A stretch of 64,000 bases of DNA from Uloborus plumipes (GCA_038373865.1 JAXGGA010004432.1:1-64000); one strand, 5' to 3'. Positions 1 through 13,921 are shown, counted from the first letter of the stretch. Program-made: numbers and translations. Notes: generated by a model from the sequence alone, not told the origin.

Positions 1-3000
1 CAACCAACCTGAAAATGGTTGGGTCAACCGGGAATTTGACTTCCACCTGTAGTCAAATCCTTTCCATGATCAGATATCCAACTCTGTATGATTATAGGCT
101 TTTACTGCTTTTAGCATATTTATACATGAAAATTCTAGTAATTGTTATAAAAAACGACATGACGCATGCGTAAATACGCGGAAGGTTTTACCTAAGATAA
201 TCAGACAGTAGTCTCATAGCTGGAAAAGAAATAACATCAGAGCAGAGATGCTTCATTTAGAGAACGAGGAAAAAGTGATAAAAATTATCTGCATATGATC
301 TTTCGCTTTAATGAAAATCGACTCCTTTTATCATAGTGTAATTAGAGCAATAAAATACCTCAAACAGACATTGCACGTGCTGCCATGATATTTAATACGC
401 GGAAAAGTGTTACACTGTGTAAATTAGTATTCTGATACACAGCATGTCTCCGGGTTGATTAAGTTGTCTTGAATGTCCAAGTCACTTTCAAAACAGACGA
501 ACTATTTTGCAGGATCAAGGCCGAAGGTAGCATCTGCCAGATATTTTCCTGGTGTAAATTTAAATTTTATTTTTATATCACTTATTTTATTGCTTATCTT
601 TTCTCGAGAATCATGTTTTTTTTTCTTTCTTCAGCGGTTTCTTATGTGATGTGCACTTGATAACTAAATAACGGTAATTTATTTTGATTATTCCTTATAC
701 AGGTATTTTCGTCAAGTGGCGTGCGCAGACAAGGTTAATGGTTGCTCTCTGAATGTTAATTTTCAATGTCTTAATGAAGGTCGGAGAAGTGACACTTCTT
801 TGAAGAAATCAACCATTTGTTTTGCTGATGTAACGGGCTCACAAAAAGACTTTTTGTTTTATGCTTTAAACTTATAAAACCGAAATTACATTAAAATGGA
901 AAAATAACTCATATACTAATGTATGCAAAAGAAGAAAGGGACATACATTGGTAGAAAATTAAACTACATAATCAAGAAGTTGTACTAGATAAATGAAATT
1001 CAGGAGATGTGGTAGCACATCTGAAAGATGATGCCAATTCACTTTTCGCTCCAGAATAGTAAGAATCAAGAATGCTTTTATGAAGATGAAGACGGCAGTA
1101 TTGAGAGGTCACTGAGTTTTAGCGAGGGCATGTGATATTGGACTGCGAACAATTGAACATTTTCTTTCCCCTATTATTCTAGAAAGACTTGCAAGAGATG
1201 TATCTATTCTGAATGATTGCTGGAACACAAGAGTAGACTCTGGAGAATATTATTTCAAGAAGATCATTACTGAGAGCAAAACTGTTGTATTTAGTTAAGT
1301 TGATTATGCCTCGTCCGGCTAAAACTACAGTAGAAGTAAGAGTTTTCGTTCGCACCATCGAAATATAGCTAATAAGAAAGCATTGATTGCATAAGAGAAA
1401 ATGAACCACTGGTTCCACTACTGTAGCCGGTCATCTTGCTTAACGGCACTGAACTAACGGTCAGAGAAGTCTTCAAGTTCGAGCATGGATGTACTTTCTC
1501 TCTCGCCTGTCCTTGTCCTTGCTTTTTGTGACTGTGTCGTTGTGCTGCGAATAAATGCCTACCCTGTAAACGGGCTCTTATGTACTGTGTAAATTGGACT
1601 TCATGCCGAATTACGGTACAGTTGGAAACATGAAGAAGTGCATCCCAAATTGCTATCCTAGCTGGCACACGACAACAACAACAACCAATCACTGTAGCAA
1701 ATCGATTACTTGAAAGATTTGTACCAGACCACAGCGAAGTACACTGTTATGAATGTCTAGCTTCTTTATTTTCAATAAATTAGAAAAACTGAGCAAGAAT
1801 CTAAGAAGATGGCACAAAAGCAGAAAGTATCTCAAAAACTAAATTTTGGCTAAATTATTTTCCTGCAGCACATTGAATCACGGCTATTCTAATGGTGTCA
1901 ATCTAGATGTCACTATCAAACTGAATGGAAATCTGTTGTGTACTCAAATGAGAGCATTTTTTGTCTTAGTATCAATAATATGTATGTACATTTGAAGAAG
2001 GTTAGGTGAGTTCTTGTAATCAAGCCGTGTGCTACGTAAACATGCTGGACTTACATCAGGAGTAATTGTCTTGGGAGCAATATCCTTTAATGTAAGGGCA
2101 CTCTTGAAATCATCTCAACTATTATAATAGAAAATTTACACATAAAAACTGTAATGATTGAGGCAATTGTGATGCTACTTCTAATTACTATTCCGAGTGA
2201 AATTTTCTAACAAACTATTGTTGTCTACATACTACAGCTGTCACACACTGTGTGCCATAGTGTGATTTTGGATTGCAATGTTCTTTACAAAGCAAGGAAT
2301 ACTACCCAAGGACGACTACCAGCATCATACTTAACCAGCACAGATTTTATTTGTATTTAATCTCCTTTTTTTTCAAGCTTTTCGAGGAGCAAAAAGTTTT
2401 GCTTGAGCGAACCTTTTCATTTAAGCTTCTAATAAAAATGATGAGCATGTACCTAACTTTGTATGTATGCCTGTGTATGTATTTTCAACTTTTGAATACG
2501 GCTAAAAAAAATTCGACACATTTGAAAAGAGGTCCATATATTTTAAATTTTACTTGATTTTTGAGGAACATTCACTGGATTTACAGGTAACAGTCGGGCA
2601 TCGACGATTTCTTAAAACATTTGAATCAAAAACAAGCAAAAACATAATAAAAGACGTCTTATGATTTAATATTACTTAGAGAAAAATTGCTCCACATTTT
2701 TTCGTGGTGGCTGCCTCTGTCTTTTAATTTGGTTCCCTTAGAGTCGCTCTCCTCCTTGTTCCAATATCTTCTTCAGATATTTGAGAAAAGTCAAGCAAAA
2801 CTTCTCAAAACTGTAAAACTATATCATGCATGGAAACAACGAAACAAATGGAGGTCTTGCAGTATTAGTAATAAGAACGAGTTGTTGCACGAAGCTGTTG
2901 CACTTTTTTCTCATTTTAAGATAACCTTGACATAAAACTAAAAAAAAAAAATCTGGTATGGATCCCACACTACTTCCTTTTACGTGTACATTTCTTAGCA

Positions 3001-3464
3001 GTTGCCTTAAGTGTTAAAAAAAGTGCTTGGAGTGAGCAAGGTAACAATTCAAATATTTATTCCCCTAATCTGCAATGAAACAATGCAAAAAATATTTTAC
3101 AATGGTTAATTTTCTAAATATTGCTGATTTTAATATCATTCAGTGATTTTTTCGCAAACTATCGTCAATAGCGCAAAGTTGAACCCAAATTCAAAAAAAT
3201 TTTTTTCGCCAAATTTGTCGCCAACTTGGCGATATGTCGCCAAGTTGGCGTCAAACACTTGGCGATTTGTACGCTATAATGCTTGGCGACATATTGCTAA
3301 GTGGTCGCGCCAATTCATATCACTTGAGTCTGCATTGAAATTAACACTGATTTACCCCAAAAAAATGGGTAAAACACCCCCTTGGGAACATTCGAATGCA
3401 ACCACAAGGAGAGGTGCACAACTAGACCATCCTCAGAGCCTACATACCAATCTAGAAGCTTCTA
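1..3464. other. No gene recognised
   Basis: A+T-rich sequence with short open frames only. Apart from the repeat fragment at 155-215, I see nothing I can name. Confidence 0.6.
155..215 (-). repeat. Dispersed repeat family 3, terminal fragment
   Basis: TGACGCATGCGTAAATACGC followed by GGAAGGTTTTACC and ATCAGACAGTAG, the same end as at 35690-35730. Confidence 0.6.
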
Positions 3465-3560
3465 CGGTAGATAGTTTTTGAGTTATGCGACACACATACG
3501 CACATACATACGCACATACGTACATACAGACGTCACGAGAAAACTCGTCGTACACAACAT
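3465..3560 (+). mobile_element. RTE-like non-LTR retrotransposon 3' end fragment
   Basis: GAGTTATGCGACACACATAC, then (CATA)-type repeats and GACGTCACGAGAAAACTCGT, a sequence style I recall from RTE-class 3' ends in arthropods. No coding frame. The family call is from memory of sequence style. Confidence 0.4.
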
Positions 3561-3875
3561 TATACACAACATTAAACACTCGTATACACAACATTAAACT
3601 TCTTAAAAGTTTAGAATTAGGGAAAACAGATGTTTCACGCGGGATGTGCTTGACAAAGCAGAAACTATGCGTGACACCTATTCTCATTCAAATTTTGCTA
3701 TCATATAAGGAATGTTATAGGTTTAAAAACAACATACATCACTTTCTAAAAGTTAGTTCTGTACTATAACATTTTTTGAGGTTCTATGTCCACTTTGACA
3801 GCCACTATGTATCCTAAAAGTCTAAAAAGGTGCTGTGGCACGAAGTTAGGTCGTTCACAAAGTTGATACACGGTA

Positions 3876-4251
3876 CACTGCAAAAAATAAACTGTTGTTT
3901 TTACAGTATAATACTGGCAGCCGAGGTTCCAATTTAAAACTGTAAAATGCACAGTAATAAACTGTAAAACTAACAATTTTACAGTTTCTTACTGTAAAGT
4001 TAGAAATTTTACAGTTTATTGCCGTAAAACTTAGCTGTATTATACTGTAAAAACAACAGTATAATACTGGCAGCAGAGGTTCCAGTCTAAAACTGTAAAA
4101 TGCACGGTAATAAACTGTAAAATTAGCAATTTTACAGTTCATTACTGTAAAATTAGCAATTTTAGTTTAGTACTGTAAAATGAGCAATTTGGCAGTTTAT
4201 TGCTGTAAAATTAGCTGTATTGTACTGTAAAAACAATAGTCATTTTTAGTG
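3876..4251 (-). repeat. MITE family 1, copy A
   Basis: Ends CACTGCAAAAAATAAACTG and, reversed, CACTAAAAATGAC. TA lies on both sides (3874-3875, 4252-4253). The interior is a run of about 30-bp units of the form AACTGTAAAATTGCTAATTT with ACAGT. Oriented opposite to the other five copies, judged by the asymmetric GGAACCTCTGCTGCCAG segment. Confidence 0.85.
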
Positions 4252-4254
4252 TAC

Positions 4255-7200
4255 GGGTCATTCCACGTCAGTTCACCCGGTTATGTAACCCATGTCCTCG
4301 GATTTTGATAAAATTTGGTGTATTTAATATTTTTATGGTGGTAAGTAACCATATGAATTCTTTTGCCCATATGTGATCTGGTTTTTGTTTTACAGGTCGT
4401 CAAACTTTAAAAAAAAATGCATTTTCTGTCAACCGCTAAGCCTAATCTGCATGTATACGTATCTCTTCAGTAAATTGTGACAGGTGCAGAAATCTTTCAA
4501 TATTTCCAAAAATTCTCAGATATGTTGCTGAAAGTATGAGGATTTAATAAAAAAATACTTGAAATTTATATAATATAATTTTGTTTGAATAAAATTTGAA
4601 TAAACTACGACAAGCATTTTTTTTCTTGTGCAAACCATGAGTTTACTTAAGTGGCATTTCACGAAAAGGCGGAGGTCCTATTCAATAATGGAAGCATTCG
4701 AAATGAGCCTGAAGGTGTGTTCTATCATTGCAAAGAATAAAATTAGTGGTTTTTTTCGTTTTCTTGTTGCTGTTGCACAATATACACATTTCAGTATCAA
4801 AATTTTTGAAAAAAAGTTCTAGTCATTTTCCTAACCTAAATTTCACTGAAAAGCAAACATACCTTTATTTTTAAGTGTATTTACAGCCCTATTATGCTAC
4901 TTAAAAATCATCTTAATCCCTTATTAAGCAGAAAGAAAAGTGAGAAATAATTTATGACTCCCAAATTCAGTTGTTAAGTTCAGCAAAATATCAGATGTAG
5001 AAAAAAGATGTGCAAAACATGAATTTACTTTAGTAGCTTTTTATGAAGAGGCGGAGGTCATATTCAATAATAGAAGCATTCGAAATAAACCTAAAGGTGT
5101 GTTCTATCATTGCAAAGAATAAAATTAGTGGCTTTTTTTCGTTTTCTTGTTGCTATTGCACAATATACACATTTCAGTACCAACATTTTTGAAAAAAGTT
5201 CTAGTCATTTTCCTAACTTAATTTTCAATATTTTTTGCGTAAAAGAAGCATTGTTCATGCTTTTGTAGCATAAAAACGTATTATATTTAGTTTTAATGAA
5301 TTATAATTGTATTGAATGTGCGAAGAAGAGATAGGATAGCACAATCTTTAAAGTAAAAATAATAATTAAAAATGTGAGTTTCTGAATATTATCGGATTGT
5401 TTGTCTTTGAAGTGTTTGTGTGATCCTGTTTTCAGCAAATTTAAGGAATATACTGTTTGATATTTTAACGCTCAACCTTCCTTGCATTTGCGCATGTATC
5501 AGGTCTCTTCTTATTTTATCAAAATATGGGTCATAGTGATAAGAGGGATAAAGAATGTGAGTGGGTTTTCTATTTTGGTTTGTTTGTTTTTCATTGGATT
5601 CGCTTATCAGGAAGGTTGGTTTGCGCTGATAAATAATAATAGGAGATAATTAAAAAGCTAGAGCCCCGGACAGACATAATTCAATAAAAATAAACTAGAA
5701 ATTTCAGCATCCAGTTAAGAGCAAATACAGCTTTCGACACTTGCTATTGGAGTTTAAAAGAAAAAAATTGAAAATTTTCAAGTAAGTGACTATGCTGGAT
5801 TTGAAGCAAGACTATCTTTTACCTAAGAAAGGACTATTATCTTTACTATAACCAAGAAATGGTAAGATGTTAGATGAAATAACTACGTCAAACGGTCCGT
5901 AACATAAGATTCTGGAAGATGTTACTATTCTCTTCAAAAGGAGATTGAATATGTACAAAATAAGTATTCCGAATATTTCATGATAACGTGACTTCAACAA
6001 GTACTGTCCGACGTCGGAAATGCAAGGAAGGTCGAGCGTTAAAATATCAAACAGAATATTCCTTAAATTTGCTGAAAACAGGATCACACAAACACTTCAA
6101 AGACAAACAATCCGATAATATTCAGAAACTCACATTTTTAATTATTATTTTTACTTTAAAGATTGTGCTATCCTATCTCTTCTTCGCACATTCAATACAA
6201 TTATAATTCATTAAAACTAAATATAATACGTTTTTATGCTACAAAAGCATGAACAATGCTTCTTTTACACAAAAAATATTGAAAATTAAGTTAGGAAAAT
6301 GACTAGAACTTTTTTCAAAAATGTTGGTACTGAAATGTGTATATTGTGCAATAGCAAAAAAGAAAACGAAAAAAAGCCACTAATTTTATTCTTTGCAATG
6401 ATAGAACACACCTTTAGGTTTATTTCGAATGCTTCTAATATTGAATATGACCTCCGCTTCTTCATAAAAGCTACTAAAGTGAATTCATGTTTTGCACATC
6501 TTTTGTCTAAATCTGATATTTTTCTGAACTTAACAACTGAATTTGGGAGTCATAAATTATTTCTCACTTTTCTTTCTGCTTAATAAGGGATTAAGATGAT
6601 TTTTAAGTAGCATAATAGGGCTGTAAATACACTTAAAAATAAAGGTATGTTTGCTTTTCAGTGAAATTTAGGTTAGGAAAATGACTAGAACTTTTTTTCA
6701 AAAATTTTGATACTGAAATGTGTATATTGTGCAACAACAACAAGAAAACGAAAAAAACCACTAATTTTATTCTTTGCAACGATAGAACACACCTTCAGGC
6801 TCATTTCGAATGCTTCCATTACACTAGTCGACAAATTTTCACTTTTTTTCCCTAACAAAGATGAAATTAACTGTTTTTGACTAATTTTGCAGTGTAGATT
6901 TCAAAAATAATAGTAAAAAAGCTGTAGCACGTACAGTTTTTTTGTTATGAATTTCTAAAAAGTACTGAACATAACTGAAAAAACATATCAAACACACCTT
7001 TTTTCAAGAGGAAAGGATCATAATATTAACTCCTAACTTTTTTTGAAGTTTCAAGAGAGACTCAAAGTTCAAAATCATGACCACTAATAGCAAAGAAGGG
7101 GTTCTTAGGGGGGTGTACCCCCTCAAAATGAGCAAAAAATCACCAAAAATGATCTTTTCATTCTTGTTTTTTTAAAATGACGTTTTAAAAAAAAATTCGA

Positions 7201-8410
7201 TGTAAAATCAGAGGATAGGACCCCCTCCTATGATTCCTACGTCCGAAAAAATTTTCGCGCTGTAAAAAAAAATTTAAAAAAAAATTAAAAACCGATTTTA
7301 TGACTGTCGCACGCTAAATACGAGACACATCGCAGGTCTTCAGAAAGACGGCGTATTCTGGCTGGTTCTTATGTAAAATTATCTCCAAAATCCAAATATG
7401 GCCCCTTTCCTCTCCATCACTCTCCACTTTTTGCCGTAAGCCCCCCCCCCCCGCCCCCTCTGATACAAAGCAGCGTATTATAACGTGCGTCAGTCAAAAG
7501 ATCGGTTTTTTTTTATTTTTTTTTTAATTTTATTTTACAGCGCGAAAATTTTTTTGGGCATAGGAATAATAGGAGGGGTCTTATACTCTGATTTTACACC
7601 AGAAAAAAATTTTAAAACGTCATATTAAAGAAACCAGAATAAAAAGATACTTTTTCATGATTTTTTGCATATTTTGAGGGGATACACTCCCCTCGTTCCC
7701 CCTTTTTGTTATCGGTGGTGATGATTTCGGACTTTGAGTCTCCTTTCACCTCCAAAAAAATTTAGGTGTTAATATTTTGCTCCTTTTCCCTCCAAAAATC
7801 GGCATTTGGTGCGAAAATCATAAAAAATAGTAAAAAATTATTTTTTTTTATTACGGAAAATTGAGACGTGGTGGGACTTTTGTACTTGCAGGTATTTAAA
7901 TAACAATATGAATACGTAATAAAAATAATAATTTGGTTGCTGTTAGTGAACCACTGTCGACCAGTGTTATTGAATAGGACCTTCGCCTTTTCGTGAAATG
8001 CCACTTAAATAAACTCATGTTTTGCACAAGAAAAAATATGCTTGTCGTAGTTTATTCAAATTTTATTCAAACAAAATTATATTATATAAATTTCAAGTAT
8101 TTTTTTATTAAATCCTCATACTTTCAGCAACATATCTGATAATTTTTGGAAATATTGAAAGATTTCTGCAACCGTCACAATTTACTGAAGAGATACGTAT
8201 ACATGCAGATTAGGCTTAGCGGTTGACAGAAAATGCAATTTTTTGAAAAGTTTGACGGCCTGTAAAACAAAAACCAGATCACATATGGGCAAAAGAATTC
8301 ATATGGTTACTTACCACCATAAAAATATTAAATACACCAAGTTTTATCAAAATCCGAGGACATGGGTTACAAAAGCCCGTTTTCCTGGGTGATTTGACAT
8401 GGATTGACCC
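4255..8410. mobile_element. 4.16-kb fold-back (long inverted-repeat) DNA element
   Basis: The left arm (4255-5490) is repeated in reverse at 6015-6821 and 7967-8410, around a spacer near 5490-6015. Ends read GGGTCATTCCACGTCA and the near-reverse complement at 8410. GTAC (4251-4254, 8411-8414) flanks both sides, but as a palindrome it could be target duplication or part of the terminus. No transposase frame is visible. The superfamily is not assigned. A second element (6822-7966) interrupts the right arm. Confidence 0.85.
6822..7966. mobile_element. CACTA-type non-autonomous DNA transposon nested in the fold-back element
   Basis: The uninterrupted left arm of the host element supplies the empty site. 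Comparing the arms shows a 1145-bp insert flanked by TTA duplications (6819-6821, 7967-7969). Termini are imperfect inverted repeats: CACTAGTCGACA on the left and CACTGGTCGACA read inward from the right. CACTR ends with a 3-bp duplication fit the EnSpm/CACTA group. The interior is a second inverted repeat (about 7065-7325 against 7480-7755) with no transposase. Confidence 0.8.
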
Positions 8411-9211
8411 GTACATTAACCAGTAACTTTAAAACATGAATTTCTACCAAACCAATTTCCACATGGGGTTTACATTTTATTTTCTGGCAGCGTGCATGAT
8501 TTAAACAACATAATGATTAGTTGAACTCTATGAAAAAAAAAAAAAAAACTGACCGCCAGAGCAAGGATGCTGAGAGCATTAAGCTGCCGATCGTGAAGAA
8601 TGGAAATTTGTGTCTTACATTTAAGAGGAAAAGGAATGCATATTTTTACCGAAAAGGGTTGTGTTTTTGTTTTTTTTTTCTCTTATGTTCTTACATTTTA
8701 GTTCAGAAACTATAACCTGAAACTAAAAACTGGCTGCTTCATTTGCTCTTGTATTTAGAATTCCTCTTTTTTCATTGCTATTTTTAAAAAGTCTTGTTGA
8801 TTTTTAAAACGCATGCAAAATAGTTGAAAGGGTGAATTTTCCAGGGCTTTTCAATACACGATTGTTTTAGCACCTCATATTATTAACATGCAACAAGCAA
8901 AATGGAGTCATTCCATTTCAAATTAGGCAGGCAGCTTTCAAAAGTGTCGCATGACCGTCACATTCTTTTTTGGTAAAAACTGCAGTAGTTACAGAATTAG
9001 ACATTAGTATAAAATGTCCTAAAAGGATTTTGAAAGAAATTTGTTTCTCCAGTTACACCTTATTGAAATTCTGCACAAAATATGCTATTTGGGGAAAAAA
9101 ATAAATAAATAACTAAAATTCAGCAAAACACTTGATTGGAAATGGACGGTATTTCAAAACAACTTAACCTGTTCCAATAATTCTTCATTTTGCTAAGAAA
9201 TAAGGAATATA

Positions 9212-9861
9212 CAGGGTGTCCGCTCCAATCGTGGACCAATAGCTAATTTCTAAACCGTTAGAGATAAGCATATAGTTTATTTAGGAAAAAATCTCCAAAT
9301 TACGAAAGGAATTTTGGGTCGATTCAATGTTTTTCAAAAAATCAAATCTTGAAAGAGTTATGAAATTTAAATTTTTGTACAGCCCCCCAGTCCTATCAAT
9401 CATATTTAGTAAAACATTCTTGACACTGTAACGTTTAAAACTAAAAAAAAATCACTCTTCTACCATAAAAATTGACCGAGTAATGACGTTTTGAAAAATC
9501 AAGATTTTGAAGGATTTCGCATACGGTCCTTAAGCGATCTCTCAATGACGTCATGAAACAATGCAAAATCTTGATTTTTCAAAACGTCATAACTCGGTCA
9601 ATTTTTATGGTAGAAGAGTGATTTTTTTTTAGTTTTAAACGTTACAGTGTCAAGAATGTTTTACTAAATATGATTGATAGGACTGGGGGGCTGTATAAAA
9701 ATTTAAATTTCGTAACTCTTTCAAAATTTGATTTTTTGAAAAACATTGAATAGACCCAAAATTCCTTTCGTAATTTGGAGATCTTTTCCTAAATAAACTA
9801 TATGCTTATCTCTAACGGTTTAGAAATTAGCTATTGGTCCACGATTGGAGTGGACACCCTG
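9212..9861. mobile_element. 650-bp near-perfect palindromic MITE, TA target duplication
   Basis: The ends are CAGGGTGTCC and its reverse complement, and TA flanks both sides (9210-9211, 9862-9863). The arms match almost throughout, with only a short asymmetric centre near 9500-9560. TA duplication and CAGGGTGTCC ends fit a Tc1/mariner-mobilised fold-back element. It sits immediately beside another MITE (9863-10102). Confidence 0.85.
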
Positions 9862-9862
9862 T

Positions 9863-10102
9863 ATTATCGGCACCATACTAAAATTACGAATGTGAAAATT
9901 GGCACTTTTCAGGAGAGCCAAAACACTGAATATAACTTTTCCCACCGGACGTGTTTGGTTATTTTCAATTTTTAAATTTTTATAGATATCTTCAAGTGTA
10001 AAACTACCTTTCTACGGTATTTTAATTTTAATTATTTGTAAAATTCAAACTTGAAAAACGCGATATTTCACATTGGTTATTTTAGCATGGTGCCGACGAT
10101 AT
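9863..10102. repeat. MITE family 2, copy 1
   Basis: Similar along most of its length to 18982-19240. Inverted termini read TCGGCACCATACTAAA on the left and, reversed from the right, ATATCGTCGGCACCATGC. No coding content. Confidence 0.75.
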
Positions 10103-13100
10103 CATCGAGACAGACTTCATTTTTGAAAATTTAGTTGGGTTTACTGATAAAGAGGAAAAAACATGTTTGTGGTAAAATAACTGCATTTTTACCCATTTTA
10201 TAATGTTTTTAATTCTGAAAACGACCGTTTTTTCACTAAATCGAAATGGAAATTTAAGCCTTTATATGGTAGATTCATAACATATTTCATTGTAGTTCTT
10301 AGATTCATACAGCCTCGGAAATAAAATTTGAAATTTTGAAAATGTTATAAGATTAACCATGTTGAAGGGAAATTTCTATTAAAAAAAACGTTTTTTAACA
10401 ACCGAAAACTTGGTTCATTTGAGTCCCTTTTAATGCTTAACAAGTGATACCCAGCAAGTCCTGTGTTTTTGCTAAAATGTTCTATTTTTTTAAAGTGACC
10501 TTATCTCCCATGATGTGAAAATATTTTCTTAGCATTTCATACATTAGAATTCTGATATACTCACATTATGAGGCATGTATTATACATTGTATATTAAAGT
10601 TCTTCATCAATGCAAGGGCACTGCTATAATATACTATTATGTCACTGTCTAGAGAAAAGTATGGGAGTTTCTCTTTGTCTCAACACAAAAAGAAGTACAA
10701 TGCCCACCGCTTATTAAAATTATATTTGTTCTGAGGATATTTGATTCCATTAAACGGCTGATTTTATAAACCGGCACATATAAAATTACAAAAAAAAAAG
10801 GTTTTTAAAGTTTTAACACAATAAAAAAGAAATTAATCCAAGCCCCATGATGTGCAATCCGCACCTGCAGCTTTGTTTCTTTTGGTCGTGTGGGATTTGT
10901 TATCTTAGTGCTAACTTCTTTCAAATCTTGAGGAGAAAAAAAAATCTGTTTTTTTTCAGACAAGAAAAAGCGTGTTTTCTTTTTCCCCCCTGTTTTTAAC
11001 CGAAAACTTGATTTTATAAAACGGTGCTAATGCCTTTATTAAAGGATGGTTTTAACATGTTTTAATATAGTAATGATTCTGTTCTTCCAGATTTGAGTTT
11101 ATAAAGCGGCTGATTTATAATCCAGTGATTTTATTACTGGCGGGCACTGTACCAAAAGCTAATAAGTTCTTTCACTTCATCATAAGATTTGAAGGATTTC
11201 TTGGAATAGCCCAAATCTGAGTAAAACAGGGCTTGTTGGAATCTGAAAATTTGGGGGCTGTCCTAAATGTGCCCTTGCCTCAATCTGACCCTGATGATGA
11301 ATGTAAATGGAAAACTCGAACATAAGAGGTCACGGGAGATCACTGTGACCTCCCAATAATTTCCCGTATTCGGCATATTTTGCTGACAATTCGGCAATTT
11401 GAAGACAATATTGCAATATTGAGATTATTTGCTCTTTTTAGCTTTTAGATTTTTTTTTTTTTTTTTTTTTTAAAGATGCCTGTTTTTTCTCACACTAAAT
11501 GTTATGCATGCACGACATGTTTGCATGCTTGTATTTTATCATTCGGAAAAATTGGAACTTCGTTCGGCAAATTGATAATTTTCCCCTTCCCAAAAATTTC
11601 AGTTCGGAGCGCCCCTGTTCGAATTCTCTCTTTTTTTTTTCTTTACAGATTAAAACCAAATAATAAACAAACAACGTGATTGAATGCTTTTCATAAGTTT
11701 CTCTCAATCGCATCAGTGTTTCTACGATTGTCACAAACAAAACGAAATCTAATCTCAATAAAGAATTACGTTCGCAGCACGCTTTTAGCACATCGTGTCT
11801 AATCTTCGACTCATCTTGGGAGAGGGGAAAAAATCTGTCATCGCTATATTGCTGCGTACAAGCGACATCGTTCTTTTTCGTGTGCATTGAAATCGGCGAT
11901 TTTTTCAAAAAATGTTCTCCCGTTTGAATTTCAGACGCGTTCTTCCCATTAGTCACAATAATCACGTATTCGACCCGAGGCATCTATTTTGCCTCCTTTT
12001 TTTATCCATCGCAGGTAGATTTTTTTTTCGTTGGAAGCGGCGACAACTTTGTTCCGTCGCCAGTAAAACAAGATATGCATCTCCCAAACTTTGGGTCGGC
12101 TACTGGAAACACGGTTGCCATATTTGCTCTCTTGTTGGCATTCTTTTTATTTCTTTTAAGTGTTTTTTAGAAGCTGTTAGTCAGCGGTTAGATGGGTGCT
12201 CCCTATGTAAGACGAAACGTTCTGTTGTGCTGCTTTTGTCCTTGTCTTGTTCATATGATTGAGCATTCGTTCCTGCATTCTGAAAGGGTATTATAGATTG
12301 CGATGTCCAATTCAGGATGTCAACGCTGTTGTAAGCGTGTTTCATCATTTGTTGGATGTAATGGCGGCATTTTTTTTTTAAAAAGAAAATAAAGCTAAGT
12401 TCTTTGAGAAAAAGTTGCATGAATTTCTCTTCAATAGCATTCCATGACAGCAGTGGCTTTCCACATAGGATTCGTTATTTATATTGCTACTACCCCTCTA
12501 AAAATGTAATTGCTTTAATTGCTGCACAGAAAAATAATTATATTCAATAGGAGTGAAATTTCGATAACAGAAACATTTTTGCAAGACTTAATATTGGTTT
12601 AAAGTAGGTTTTAAATAATGTTTAGTTGTTACCCTCAGTGCTGTTGTTGGGAAAAATATATCGGTGACTGATCTCTCTAAGTGGTACATTAAACTTAGCC
12701 AGTTTTAATTTGAAAAGTAGACATTTTGCTGAAGGAAAAATAAAAGTGGTTTGAAACCAACTTACATCAAATTTGCACTACTTTAAAGTAACAATTCAAA
12801 TAATAGGGGAGACCCCTCCCCCAGAACTTCAGCACTCATTGCAATAGGATTAAGCACTAATAATAACCAGACACTTATATTTGTCAACCTTTTCTTAAGA
12901 ATTCAGCACATAAATTCCCACAGGATTAAATTTGTATTTATTAGATATCTTCCTACCACCTACAAAAGTAGTTCAGTCATATCTGTAGTCATTGGGATAT
13001 TATGTAGCTATAAATTGAAATTTATTTTATAGATCTTATCAAAGTATACATCGATTCTTATGAGCTCCATAAAATTAGTTATGAGAAAGCAGATAATTCC

Positions 13101-13537
13101 GCTGAGGTGTTCTCACTTTTTAGAGCTATGGCACACCCCCTCAAATACTTCGAATGCCTCCGAATCCAGAGTCTCCCAAACAAAATCAAAACCTCCTCTT
13201 AAATTATCCCTATCTCAAAATTTCAGATGATCAATTTATTTATTTATTTATTTACAACACAGATTTCGAGCTCGAGTACTGTTCGTTTTCGAGCTCGGGG
13301 CCTGGCAGCTACGAGCGCTTCCATTTGAAAAAGGGGTAATGGGTTAAGAGGTGCACTTCACGATGCTTTCATTTTTTATTTACTTCTTACTTCCTGGTTG
13401 AATGTTACTTTGCATTTCCCCCCTATTTTGGGAAAATCAGAAGAGACTTCAGGGATGCGCAAATGAGAAGAAGGTCGTACGATCAAATATTACACAGTAC
13501 TTGGTCACACAGTACCTGTTTATGAACTCACGTCCAA
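10103..13537. other. No gene recognised
   Basis: Contains a poly(T) tract near 11450-11472 and a 162-codon minus-strand frame (11983-11495) overlapped by a plus-strand one (11912-12262). Neither shows a domain or splice context, and both look like chance. Repeated phrases of the type GATTTTATAAACCGGC (10760, 11010, 11100) suggest an old repeat. Confidence 0.5.
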
Positions 13538-13539
13538 TA

Positions 13540-13919
13540 TCGCACCCTTGCTACAAAAGTGCCACAACTCAAAAATTGTAATTTTTGAGTTATGATAGTC
13601 ACGTAGTTTACACGTCTATACCAATCTTCAAAAGAACCAGAAGTTGCATTGAAAAATCAGCCGCCAGAGAGCAGTTATGGCGTTTTGTTGTTATCAAGAT
13701 GCATATGACCCCTTCCACTGAAATGCCACATCTTGAATTTGTCGTCCAGCCGTTGTAGAGTAACGTGCGTAACTAACGATCATAGTTTGATATGTATCGG
13801 TCTTCATATTGACAAATTCAAAAATACTAAAATGTGCCTAATCAGCCCGGTAACAGTTTTTTGCAATTCCTGGAAAACGTAGTTTTTTGAGTTGTGGCAC
13901 TTTTGTAGCAAGGGTGCGA
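13540..13919. mobile_element. MITE with 38-bp inverted ends, TA duplication
   Basis: 380 bp. Inverted ends begin TCGCACCCTTGCTACAAAAG and match for nearly 40 bases. TA flanks both sides (13538-13539, 13920-13921). No coding content. The short duplication fits Tc1/mariner-type movement. Confidence 0.85.
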
Positions 13920-13921
13920 TA

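Noticed and set aside
1369..1692. 107-codon minus-strand frame
   Set aside because: Low complexity in part, no domain, and no supporting exon structure.
11495..12262. Overlapping 162- and 116-codon frames on opposite strands
   Set aside because: No recognisable domain, no splice or repeat context, and overlapping antisense frames suggest chance.
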